The notes under the pieces were generated by a model. That model saw nothing but the letters and a program-made list of their open reading frames with translations. It ran no database searches and was not told the origin of the DNA. From CAYYVK01 sp964475145 (GTDB lineage: Archaea > Aenigmatarchaeota > Aenigmatarchaeia > CG10238-14 > SCSR01): a DNA stretch of 36,698 nucleotides. Positions 30,169 through 36,594 of this stretch are shown here, in pieces (the first letter of the stretch is position 1; every line of letters begins with the position of its first letter). The stretch covers positions 1 to 36,698 of the forward strand of contig CAYYVK010000002.1 in NCBI GenBank assembly GCA_964475145.1, read 5' to 3'. Position numbers and translations under genes: made by a program.

Positions 30169-30387
30169 GTAGATTTTCTCTGAAGTTTCGATCAATATTC
30201 TTCTTATACCAGATAGCAAAACTTTTCTTTTGTCGAGAGAGTTAATGAACTCTTGAAAAAATTGTTCATCTGTTTTTATCAAGTGAACAATTTCTCTTAC
30301 AAAAGGATCTTCTTTAGCTAGAATCAATTGTAATAAGGCCTTATAAAATTCCTCTATTCTCTTGAGGCGCTCTTTTACACTTTCCAC
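30160..30387 (-). CDS. 75-aa helical protein, unknown
   Basis: The sequence is almost entirely amphipathic helix (MESVKERLKRIEEFYKALLQ ... DPFVREIVHLIKTDEQFFQE), without metal motif or membrane span. It is divergent from another small helical protein at 30441; both contain a D-P-x-x-R-x-x-I element (DPFVREIV, DPELRKKI), so the two may be distant paralogues or partners. Function unknown. Its ATG is at 30387, with AT-rich sequence ahead. Confidence 0.6.
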   Translation of the reverse strand: MESVKERLKRIEEFYKALLQLILAKEDPFVREIVHLIKTDEQFFQEFINSLDKRKVLLSGIRRILIETSEKIYSS

Positions 30388-30440
30388 ATCTAATAAGAGG
30401 AGGAGTTAAGTATTAATCTTTTTTGGTTTAGTATAAGTAT

Positions 30441-30671
30441 ATGGTAATGCCAGAATCCGAAAGACAGAAGGTTGAAGGTGGGGTAGAAAAAGCGGTTAAT
30501 GCTGCTTTACAAACGGCAAAAGAAGATGCAGAATTAAGAGGAAAGATAGCAGATTTTTTGCTCCAAGGAATAGATAAGCAGAAGTTCAAGGAAAGAATAG
30601 TAGAAGAAGCGTTAAAAGACCCAGAACTGAGAAAGAAGATAATGCTAGAGATTGTTAGGAAGTTAGGCTAA
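30441..30671 (+). CDS. 76-aa helical protein, unknown
   Basis: Amphipathic helices fill the protein (ERQKVEGGVEKAVNAALQTA, then AELRGKIADFLLQGI, then EALKDPELRKKIMLEIVRKL). The internal pattern A/D-x-x-LR-x-KI appears twice (DAELRGKIADFL and DPELRKKIMLEI), pointing to a duplicated helix. No family is recognised. It is divergent from the gene at 30160-30387, with a 53-base spacer, and overlaps the convergent pgk 3' end by 17 bases. Confidence 0.6.
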   Translation: MVMPESERQKVEGGVEKAVNAALQTAKEDAELRGKIADFLLQGIDKQKFKERIVEEALKDPELRKKIMLEIVRKLG

Positions 30672-31890
30672 ACTTTTTATAGCTTTCTTTTAGAGCTTCT
30701 AACCCAGGCATCTTCTTACCGGCCAAGAAAGAGATTAGAGCACCTCCACCTACAGAAACATAAGAAAACTTTTTCTTATCTATTCCAAGCTTTTCTATTG
30801 CTACACTAGTGTCGCCTCCACCTATCAAGGTAACAGCATTGCTATCAGCAACCTTTTCTAGTATTTCCTTTGTGGCGAATGCAAAATCTCTTTCTTCAAA
30901 CTTTCCTAAAGGTCCTTTTACTACAATGCTTCTAAATTGATCAATCATTTCTTTGTAGATTATAACAGTCTTGCTACCAACGTCAAGAATGGTTGCATCA
31001 GCTGGTATGTTTTCTATGTTTTCCTCTTTTCTTCCGTTAGAATCGAAAGCAACGTCTACAGGCAAAACTATTTCTTTTCCATACTTTTCTAAAAGAGTTT
31101 TTGCATCGGTTAAAAGGCTTGTATATCCTTTCTTTTCAAGGGCAAGGAGAGTACCAGAGCCTATCTCATACCCTTTTGCAAGCAAGAAAAGGTTTGCTAA
31201 CATCCCTCCTGTTAATACTTTCTCCAAGCTTTCAGGCTTTTTTTCGAGCATATGCTTAAGAACAGATATGCAATCGTCAACCTTTGCACCACCCATTATC
31301 CATGCGTTTATTCCTAGAGGAGCAACTACCTTTTGAATTGCGCTTACTTCCTTTTCCATCACTCTTCCTGCTACAACAGGCTTGACAAAAGTAAAGCCAA
31401 CTATGCTTGCATGAGCTCTGTGTGAAACAGAAAAAGCATCCAGGATGTAATAATCTATTAAAGGCGATAAAAACTTGACTAAGGAAGAGTTTGCATGTTC
31501 CTCCATACTTTTTTCTACGTCTTCGTCTTCCAAGAACCTTACATTATCTAGCAACAAGGTTTCACTTGGCTTTAGTTTAGCTATAGCTTCTTTTGCCTTT
31601 TCACCGACAACATCATCGATAAACTTTACTTCTTTTCCTAGAACTTCTGAAAGGAGTTTAGCATGCTCCTTTAAAGGCAAGAAGTCGGGCTCGCCCTTTC
31701 TTGACTGATGAGCTATCAGAATTACCTTTGCATTTTTCTCTAGAAGTTCTTTTAAAGTTTCTGAGTGGGCATAGAACCTCTCGTTTATCTCGATCTTTCC
31801 TTCCTTGCTTAGGTCAGAATTCAAGTCTACTCTCACTGCAACTGTTTTATCTTCTAAATCAAAATCGTCCAGGGTGAAAAACTCTTTCAT
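30655..31890 (-). CDS. pgk: Phosphoglycerate kinase
   Basis: The enzyme transfers phosphate between 1,3-bisphosphoglycerate and ADP. The 411-residue protein has AVRVDLNSDLS (the substrate-binding Asp/Asn loop), ILIAHQSRKGEPDF, LLDNVRFLEDE, SHRAHASIVGF, IMGGAKVDDCISVL, VVKGPLGKFEERDFA and the hinge/ATP GGGDTSVAIEKLG and YVSVGGGALISFLAGK. The normal RVDLNVP is RVDLNSD here. The gene lies 18 bases downstream of the M29 aminopeptidase gene on the same strand, so they may be cotranscribed. Confidence 0.95.
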   Translation of the reverse strand: MKEFFTLDDFDLEDKTVAVRVDLNSDLSKEGKIEINERFYAHSETLKELLEKNAKVILIAHQSRKGEPDFLPLKEHAKLLSEVLGKEVKFIDDVVGEKAKEAIAKLKPSETLLLDNVRFLEDEDVEKSMEEHANSSLVKFLSPLIDYYILDAFSVSHRAHASIVGFTFVKPVVAGRVMEKEVSAIQKVVAPLGINAWIMGGAKVDDCISVLKHMLEKKPESLEKVLTGGMLANLFLLAKGYEIGSGTLLALEKKGYTSLLTDAKTLLEKYGKEIVLPVDVAFDSNGRKEENIENIPADATILDVGSKTVIIYKEMIDQFRSIVVKGPLGKFEERDFAFATKEILEKVADSNAVTLIGGGDTSVAIEKLGIDKKKFSYVSVGGGALISFLAGKKMPGLEALKESYKKFSLTS

Positions 31891-31908
31891 TATCTTTTAT
31901 TTTTTGTT

Positions 31909-32832
31909 TTAGTCAATTAATAATTTTCCGTTCTTCATTATAATCTTTCCATCTACGCTTATGGTAGGCTTGTTTATAATCCCATCTGAATGGAAGGGAA
32001 CATCATTAGTACCACCAAAATAGAAATTGTTCCCTAAACCAAAGTGACAAGTCCCTAACACTTTTTCATCTTCTAAGATATTGCCAATAACTTTTGCCTT
32101 TGGGTTTGTTCCAATACCAAATTCTGCTACTTGTCTAGCTTTATCTCCCAAACTTTTGAAAATTTTTTCAAGATGGTTTATATCGTTTCTCATGCTTATG
32201 ACTTTTCCGTTTACAACCTCACAGAAAAGCCTTGTTTTTGCTGAAGGAAACTTATCAAAAATTATTGTACCGTTTACAGAATTTTCTACAGGAGCAACAA
32301 ACACTTCACCTGCTGGCAAGTTTCCGAGACTTCCCTTTTTGCTCAAGTTACCGTCGTCCTTGTGCCAAACTCTGTGTTTGCATGAAAATTTTACGTTTGT
32401 ACCGTTTTTCGCAGTAACCAAAACTTCTTTAGAATTTTTCAGAAACTCGAAGAGTTTAGAAGTTATACTCTGGACTATTGAGTAGTCTGCAGTCATGGCA
32501 CCTTCTAACAGAGTATACTTGGTTATGTTTGGCATCGTGGCAATTCTTAATCCTTTCTCTACAGCTCTTTTGACAGCTTTTGTATGGGTTATAGAGAACT
32601 TTGTTACAGCTATTACTACATCACAGCTAAGCATCTTTTCTGTTGCAGCAGAAGTTGGTTCTTCCCCATCTTTTTTCCTTGTGGGCATGACAAACATTTC
32701 TACTCTCGCTCTATCTTTTATCGCAGAGAAAACAATAGTTGCTATCCTTTTCATTCTTTCGTCCGTTAAGATTAAAACCTTTTCCCATGGCTTTATATCA
32801 AGTAATAGCAGAAGGTTTTTGTGGAACTCCAT
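31909..32832 (-). CDS. M29-type (AmpS-like) metallo-aminopeptidase
   Basis: The 307-residue protein matches the thermophilic aminopeptidase (AmpS/COG2309) family: an N-terminal nucleotide-fold-like domain (KVLILTDERMKRI, DVVIAVTKFSITHTKAVKRA) and a C-terminal metal site built from NLPAGEVFVAPVENSVNGTI, AEFGIGTNP, LGTCHFGLGNN and DVPFHSDGI, which supply Glu, Glu, His, His and Asp ligands. It should release N-terminal residues from peptides using two divalent metals. At ~307 residues it is shorter than classic M29 enzymes (~400). I start at the ATG (32832) preceded by an in-frame TTG. It is first in a two-gene unit with pgk. Confidence 0.85.
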   Translation of the reverse strand: MEFHKNLLLLLDIKPWEKVLILTDERMKRIATIVFSAIKDRARVEMFVMPTRKKDGEEPTSAATEKMLSCDVVIAVTKFSITHTKAVKRAVEKGLRIATMPNITKYTLLEGAMTADYSIVQSITSKLFEFLKNSKEVLVTAKNGTNVKFSCKHRVWHKDDGNLSKKGSLGNLPAGEVFVAPVENSVNGTIIFDKFPSAKTRLFCEVVNGKVISMRNDINHLEKIFKSLGDKARQVAEFGIGTNPKAKVIGNILEDEKVLGTCHFGLGNNFYFGGTNDVPFHSDGIINKPTISVDGKIIMKNGKLLID

Positions 32833-32882
32833 CAATTAGTTTTTTACTTTCTATTTATTTTTATTGAAACAATTTTAATGAG

Positions 32883-34136
32883 ATGACAAAGTTATCTTTT
32901 TTAGGTGCAATGGGTTGTGTGGGAGCATCTGGCGTGCTTTTAGAGAGTGGTGCTGAGAAGCTTCTGATAGATTACGGGACAAAACCAAGTGAAGTACCAC
33001 CTAAGTTTCCTTTGCCTGTAGGTAAAGTAAACGGTGTCCTGTTGAGCCATGCACACTTAGATCATAGTGGAGCAGTACCACTACTTATGAAGAGCAATTC
33101 TCCACCAGTTTATGCTCTAGAAGTAACAAAAGAGTTGACAGAGCTTTTACTTCTAGACTCGATAAAGATATCGCACGAAGAAGGAGTTAGCCTACCTTTT
33201 AGTAAACAGCATGTTGAGGAAACCATGAAAAATTTCGTTTTGCTAGATTATAAGAAGAAGTTTAGGATAGGCTCAACAGAAGTTACTTTTTTGGATGCAG
33301 GTCATATACCAGGATCTGCTATGGTATACTTGAAAACAGGTAGAGAAAAAATTCTGTATACTGGAGATTTCAACACAATCAATACAAGATTGTTAAGGGC
33401 ACACGACCCTGAATTACCAGAAGCGAACGTGCTGATAACAGAGTGTACTTATAGCGATAGAGACCATCCTGAGAGAAAGTCTGAAGAAAAGGAGTTAGTT
33501 AGGATTGTTGAGGAAACTATATCCAAGGACGGAGTCGCCCTAATATCTGCTTTTGCTGTTGGAAGGGCTCAAGAAGTCTTGCTGATACTTCACAAGCATG
33601 GAATAGACTATCCGCTTTATCTGGACGGAATGGCAAAGAATGCAACAACTATCATAAGCAGGTATAGATATCTTTTGAAAGAGCCTGATAGCTTAGACTT
33701 AGCTTTAGAAAACGTAACTTATGTTAGACCTAGGATGAGGAAGAGGTTGGTAAAAGAGCCTTGTGTAATAGTAACTACTTCTGGTATGCTTAGTGGTGGA
33801 CCAGTTGTGCAGTACATCAAGGCTTTGCATGCAGACGAGCGTTCTAGCTTGTTGTTGACTGGGTGGCAGCTTGAAGGAACTCCTGGAAAAATTTTATTGG
33901 AGACTGGAAGGTTTATAGGGGATGGTTTAGACTTGGAAGTTAGAATGTTTGTTAAAAGGTTGGACTTGAGTGCACACGTGGGAAGAAGCGGTCTTATAGA
34001 ATTTATAAAAAAAGTTGGTGCGGAGAAAGTTTTTTGCATACATGGCGATCATACAGAAGAGTTTGCTTCTGAGCTAAGAGAAAAGGGCTTGGATGCAGTT
34101 GCACCTTTAGCAAACAATAGGACTTTTGAGCTATGA
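32883..34136 (+). CDS. Beta-CASP metallo-beta-lactamase ribonuclease (aCPSF2-like, KH-less)
   Basis: The 417-residue protein begins at the beta-lactamase domain (MTKLSFLGAMGCVGASGVLL), so it lacks the KH domains of aCPSF1. Motif 2 is SH56-x-H58-x-D60-H61; later come DAGHIPGSA, YTGDFN and the beta-CASP elements SAFAVGRAQEVL, VTTSGMLSGGP and SAHVGRSGLIEFI plus FCIHGDH. Relatives in archaea cut and trim RNA and are linked to 3'-end formation and decay. Length matches the COG1236 group. The gene is divergent from the M29 gene. Confidence 0.93.
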   Translation: MTKLSFLGAMGCVGASGVLLESGAEKLLIDYGTKPSEVPPKFPLPVGKVNGVLLSHAHLDHSGAVPLLMKSNSPPVYALEVTKELTELLLLDSIKISHEEGVSLPFSKQHVEETMKNFVLLDYKKKFRIGSTEVTFLDAGHIPGSAMVYLKTGREKILYTGDFNTINTRLLRAHDPELPEANVLITECTYSDRDHPERKSEEKELVRIVEETISKDGVALISAFAVGRAQEVLLILHKHGIDYPLYLDGMAKNATTIISRYRYLLKEPDSLDLALENVTYVRPRMRKRLVKEPCVIVTTSGMLSGGPVVQYIKALHADERSSLLLTGWQLEGTPGKILLETGRFIGDGLDLEVRMFVKRLDLSAHVGRSGLIEFIKKVGAEKVFCIHGDHTEEFASELREKGLDAVAPLANNRTFEL

Positions 34137-34150
34137 GTTCAGCAATTTAA

Positions 34151-34195
34151 TAAGTGCTTGACTTGAGAGACAGATAACTGAGGCACTTAAGTGCT
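34151..34195 (+). repeat. Three-arm inverted repeat after the beta-CASP gene
   Basis: Arm A TAAGTGCTT (34151-34159) can pair with arm B AGGCACTTA (34181-34189; 9 pairs, one G-U). Arm B also forms, with the next bases, the 12-bp palindrome GCACTTAAGTGC (34183-34194). So B can choose between A and the following arm, as in mutually exclusive RNA structures or adjacent protein sites. It follows the beta-CASP stop by 15 bases. Confidence 0.5.
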
Positions 34196-34244
34196 ACCAT
34201 ATCGTACGAGCTGATGTTTATATATTGGGATATTTATAAATCTT

Positions 34245-34281
34245 AATGTTACTTAGCAATAGTAACATTTAAATACTTATA
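34245..34281 (+). promoter_or_regulatory. Operator-like palindrome abutting the TATA box of the 89-aa gene
   Basis: AATGTTACT (34245-34253) and AGTAACATT (34261-34269) are perfect 9-base inverted arms with a 7-base spacer. The right arm runs into the TATA-like TTTAAATACTTATA (34268-34281), which is the right distance from the ATG at 34299 for a leaderless transcript. A dimeric regulator here would contact the BRE/TATA area, so activation through TFB/TBP contact or repression are both possible. Confidence 0.55.
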
Positions 34282-34298
34282 CTACTAATGAGTGATAC

Positions 34299-34568
34299 AT
34301 GAACTTAGGAGAGAAAGTAAGTATATGTTCAGAACATTACCAGAAATGGAAAACTACAGCACTAAACTCTTTGGACAGAGAGGAAGCTAAGAAGGCTATG
34401 GAAAGAGCCTTCTTCTGGCTAGAGCTTCAATCTGCATTTATAACTTTGCATGCCATTGAGCTTACTGCAGGAAGGGATAAGGAGAAAAGGGAGAAGATTT
34501 TAGCAGCAAAGGCAAAACTTTCTAAAAGGCTTGTAGAATATGCAAAAGAAATATTGAGCGAGCTTTAA
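34299..34568 (+). CDS. 89-aa helical protein under a palindromic site, unknown
   Basis: The protein is mostly helix, with an N-terminal part containing one Cys and His (VSICSEHYQKWKTTALNSLD) and a segment rich in Glu/Lys/Ala (EEAKKAMERAFFWLELQSAF, LTAGRDKEKREKIL). It has no membrane span and no recognised family. Its upstream region (34137-34298) is unusually elaborate for this window, with two inverted repeats and three TATA-like sequences, so expression is probably controlled. The stop overlaps the convergent coiled-coil gene by four bases. Confidence 0.6.
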   Translation: MNLGEKVSICSEHYQKWKTTALNSLDREEAKKAMERAFFWLELQSAFITLHAIELTAGRDKEKREKILAAKAKLSKRLVEYAKEILSEL

Positions 34569-35011
34569 ATTTTGTGCTTGAAATCCTTTTTAATGTTTTC
34601 TAGTTCACTTTTCAGCACAATTAGCTCTTTTAGCACGTTTTGAAAATCTAAGTACATTTTTTGCAATTTTTGAGCAATAATTTTTGCTTCTTCTCTACTT
34701 TCTTCTAAGCTTCTTAACTTTTGATCAACTCTTTTTGCATCTTCTAAAATCGTTTCTAAGACCTTAAACTTTTCTACAAATTCATGCGCTGATTCAATCT
34801 TTCTAGAGAGTTCTCTGACTGAAGCATCAAGAGCATTCAATCTTGCTTTATTGTCTAGCACAATCTTTTCAAGATTTTTTAACTGAGTTATAAAGCTTTT
34901 CTCTTCAATTTCTTCAGTTTTAACGCTTTCTACTATAGACTTTAGTTTTTCTGTCTGCTTTATAAACTCAGAAATTTCTTCTTGCAAACCCTTTTCTACC
35001 ACAACCTCCAT
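34565..35011 (-). CDS. Coiled-coil protein, 148 aa
   Basis: From about residue 10 to 145 the sequence is continuous heptad-like helix (LQEEISEFIKQTEKLKSIVE, ARLNALDASVRELSRKIESA, QKLRSLEESREEAKIIAQKL), ending LKSELENIKKDFKHKI. No other domain is visible. It is divergent from a MinD-type ATPase with a 61-base spacer, and coiled-coil proteins often partner such ATPases, for example as activators. That pairing here is inference from position. Confidence 0.65.
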   Translation of the reverse strand: MEVVVEKGLQEEISEFIKQTEKLKSIVESVKTEEIEEKSFITQLKNLEKIVLDNKARLNALDASVRELSRKIESAHEFVEKFKVLETILEDAKRVDQKLRSLEESREEAKIIAQKLQKMYLDFQNVLKELIVLKSELENIKKDFKHKI

Positions 35012-35072
35012 AATAATTAGTTGTTTTTCCCTATTGATAGCTTTTTAAATCAATTCAAAACAATTTAGTATT

Positions 35073-35834
35073 GTGGGAAGAGTAATAAGTGTTGTTTCTG
35101 GAAAGGGTGGAGTAGGGAAGACGACTTTTGTTTCCAACGTAAGCACAATTCTAGTTCAGTATTTTAACAAAGATGTGGCTGTTGTGGACTGTAATCTTAC
35201 CACCTCACACTTAGGCTTTTTCATGGGAATTTTTTTCTCTCCAGTTACGCTGAACAATGTGCTGAAAGGAGAGGCTAGCATAGAGGAAGCAACTTATGTT
35301 CATCCAAGCGGTGTTAAAGTAATACCTGCATCATTAGCTTTAACAGATTTGGAAGGAATAGACATAATGAAATTAAACGATGCCCTAAAAGGTTTGACAG
35401 AAAGAACAGAAATAGTTTTTCTGGATGCTGCTCCTGGTCTTGGGAGAGAAGCTATGGCTGCGATAAGAGCTAGCCAGGAAGCAATTTTCGTCACTACACC
35501 TTTCTTACCTTGTGTAGCTGATGTAATAAGAACAAAAGAAGTTGTTGAGCAAGTTGGTGTAAGACCTTTAGGGATAGTATTGAACATGGTTACAGGCGAT
35601 AGGAGAGAGATGAAAAAGGAAGAAGTAGAAAGTATGTCTGGATTACCTGTGCTTGCAGAAATTCCTTTTGATAAAAACATAAGAGTAAGCTTAAGCATGT
35701 CTGTCCCAATCTTTTTGTTGAATCCTAGGGCAAAAGCTAGCAAAGAGCTTTTAAAGTTTTCAGCAGGGTTGATTGGTCTAGAGTATAGAAAAAGCTTATT
35801 AGAAAGAATATTCGAGAGGATAAAGATTTGGTAA
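35073..35834 (+). CDS. MinD/ParA-superfamily ATPase
   Basis: The 253-residue protein has the deviant Walker A KGGVGKT (residues 11-17; SGKGGVGKTTFVSNVS), the archaeal MinD-type DCNLTTSHLGFFMGI, switch region FLDAAPGLGREAM and VLNMV-type base-contact strand. The C terminus (SLLERIFERIKIW) is an amphipathic basic helix like the membrane-targeting tail of MinD. So it probably cycles between cytosol and membrane. In archaea such proteins position surface machines as well as division sites, so the cargo is open. The start is GTG at 35073. It is divergent from the coiled-coil gene, a possible partner. Confidence 0.88.
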   Translation: MGRVISVVSGKGGVGKTTFVSNVSTILVQYFNKDVAVVDCNLTTSHLGFFMGIFFSPVTLNNVLKGEASIEEATYVHPSGVKVIPASLALTDLEGIDIMKLNDALKGLTERTEIVFLDAAPGLGREAMAAIRASQEAIFVTTPFLPCVADVIRTKEVVEQVGVRPLGIVLNMVTGDRREMKKEEVESMSGLPVLAEIPFDKNIRVSLSMSVPIFLLNPRAKASKELLKFSAGLIGLEYRKSLLERIFERIKIW

Positions 35835-35844
35835 GGTTAATCAA

Positions 35845-35860
35845 TGCAACACGTATTACA
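35845..35860. promoter_or_regulatory. Palindrome site 1: TGCAACACGTATTACA
   Basis: It is 14 of 16 bases identical to TGTAATACGTATTACA; the right half is perfect. It lies in the 33-base convergent gap between the MinD-type gene and the Cas2-like gene. Confidence 0.45.
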
Positions 35861-35867
35861 ATGTTCT

Positions 35868-36077
35868 TTAATATACTATTTTTTCTTCCAGTATGCTAGC
35901 GTTTCCACCTTCCTTCTTTATCAGGCTTGCAATATCTTTTAGCAATTTTAGATTTGAACTTTGCCAGATAGAGTGTTGAATCATTTTTGCTTTCATTCCT
36001 GTCAAAACTCTAAAGACCTTTGTTCTCAAACCTTTCTTTTCTCTTGGGATGTCGTATATTAGCAAGTATTTCGGCAT
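35868..36077 (-). CDS. Stand-alone Cas2-like protein, 69 aa
   Basis: The first strand KYLLIYDIP carries an Asp at position 9, equivalent to the conserved Asp of Cas2. It is followed by the family-like helix REKKGLRTKVFRVLTGMKAK and the second strand MIQHSIWQSSNLKLLKDIAS, with the Q-x-S-V/I-W/F element of Cas2. It is 69 residues, below the usual 85-100, and lacks the C-terminal strand extension. No cas1 or CRISPR array is in the window. Cas2 proteins are integration subunits or metal-dependent nucleases, and VapD-type toxins share the fold, so a toxin-like or regulatory nuclease is also possible. A TATA-like TTTTTTAAAATTTT lies about 25 bases ahead of the ATG (minus strand), with a palindrome at the expected transcription start. 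Confidence 0.7.
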   Translation of the reverse strand: MPKYLLIYDIPREKKGLRTKVFRVLTGMKAKMIQHSIWQSSNLKLLKDIASLIKKEGGNASILEEKIVY

Positions 36078-36447
36078 ATATGTAATATGTATTACAAAAT
36101 TTTAAAAAACATTTCGGGGGGCTGTAATACGTATTACATAAAGAAAAAGTAAAAAAAGGTTGGAGAGTTTGAAGTATAATCTTATGATTATGTTTTCCTT
36201 TAAGGGTTATTGCTTTGTTATTCTCGGCCCATCCATTTGTGTGACATTTGTTTTTTAGTTCTTTCACTAATCTTTTCCTCCACCTCTGGAGTGCAAATTT
36301 TACACTTTCACCTGTTATAACAGTCAAATCCTTCTCCACGTATATCTTCACGTCTAACGGTTTTTCACATTCTTTGAGTTCACAGTGGCAATCTTCGTTT
36401 GATAATAAAGAAATTTTTATTAGACAAAGATCACACACTTTTGTCAT
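36010..36447 (-). CDS. Zinc-knuckle protein of unknown family; C-terminal end doubtful
   Basis: The N-terminal part has Cys clusters (VCDLCLIKI, CHCELKEC) that could bind zinc, then a plausible alpha/beta and basic-helix region (VKIYVEKDLTVITGESVKFA, LQRWRKRLVKELKNKC, KAITLKGKHNHKI). After about residue 98 the frame runs through a T-rich tract and both palindromic sites, giving the repeated sequence CNTYY twice, then overlaps the Cas2-like gene by 68 bases in another frame. That tail looks like untranslated or regulatory DNA read as protein, so a lost stop codon or frameshift near 36150-36160 is likely. The upstream sequence has GGTTATAAG close to the ATG. Function unknown; it may be cotranscribed with the Cas2-like gene. 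Confidence 0.5.
   Translation of the reverse strand: MTKVCDLCLIKISLLSNEDCHCELKECEKPLDVKIYVEKDLTVITGESVKFALQRWRKRLVKELKNKCHTNGWAENNKAITLKGKHNHKIILQTLQPFFTFSLCNTYYSPPKCFLKFCNTYYIYAEILANIRHPKRKERFENKGL
36081..36096. promoter_or_regulatory. Palindrome site 2: TGTAATATGTATTACA
   Basis: One base short of the perfect palindrome (T for C at the centre). It covers the expected transcription start of the Cas2-like gene, between its TATA-like box and the ATG, as an autorepressor site would. Confidence 0.55.
36123..36138. promoter_or_regulatory. Palindrome site 3: TGTAATACGTATTACA (perfect)
   Basis: A perfect 16-bp palindrome 42 bases from site 2 (four helical turns centre to centre), upstream of the TATA-like box of the Cas2-like gene on the minus strand. 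Two same-face sites suggest cooperative binding of a dimeric regulator. Confidence 0.6.
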
Positions 36448-36529
36448 GCTTATAACCTTAGTATTTTTCTGCAGAGTAAGGCCTCCTGTAGCAAAATACT
36501 TTTTTCCATTTTTTTTCCTTCCATTTTGC

Positions 36530-36594
36530 CCTCACCCCGGCCAGATTAGGGGTACGTGAGGCTTGTCCCCAGGCAAAGAGCCCTCTGGCCCACA
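36530..36594. ncRNA. GC-rich self-complementary element, candidate structured RNA (strand uncertain)
   Basis: In this AT-rich sequence 36530-36594 is strikingly G/C-rich and self-complementary. GGCCAGA (36539-36545) pairs with TCTGGCC (36584-36590), GGGG (36549-36552) with CCCC (36567-36570). Alternatively CCTCAC (36530-36535) pairs with GTGAGG (36556-36561). On the plus strand the first stem is followed at once by C-ACA, as in H/ACA guide RNAs, but I cannot assign a pocket and K-turn. It does not match the conserved cores of tRNA, 5S, SRP helix 8 or RNase P that I know. A 68-codon minus-strand frame crosses it without resembling a protein. Confidence 0.4.

Noticed and set aside
36248..36559. 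103-aa plus-strand frame
   Set aside because: Antisense to the zinc-knuckle ORF and running into the GC-rich element; no motif.
36530..36594. SRP RNA, RNase P RNA, 5S rRNA or tRNA
   Set aside because: None of the conserved core sequences I know (SRP helix 8 GGAAG region, RNase P CR-I/CR-V, 5S loops, T-arm) is present, and the GC-rich part is only about 65 bases.
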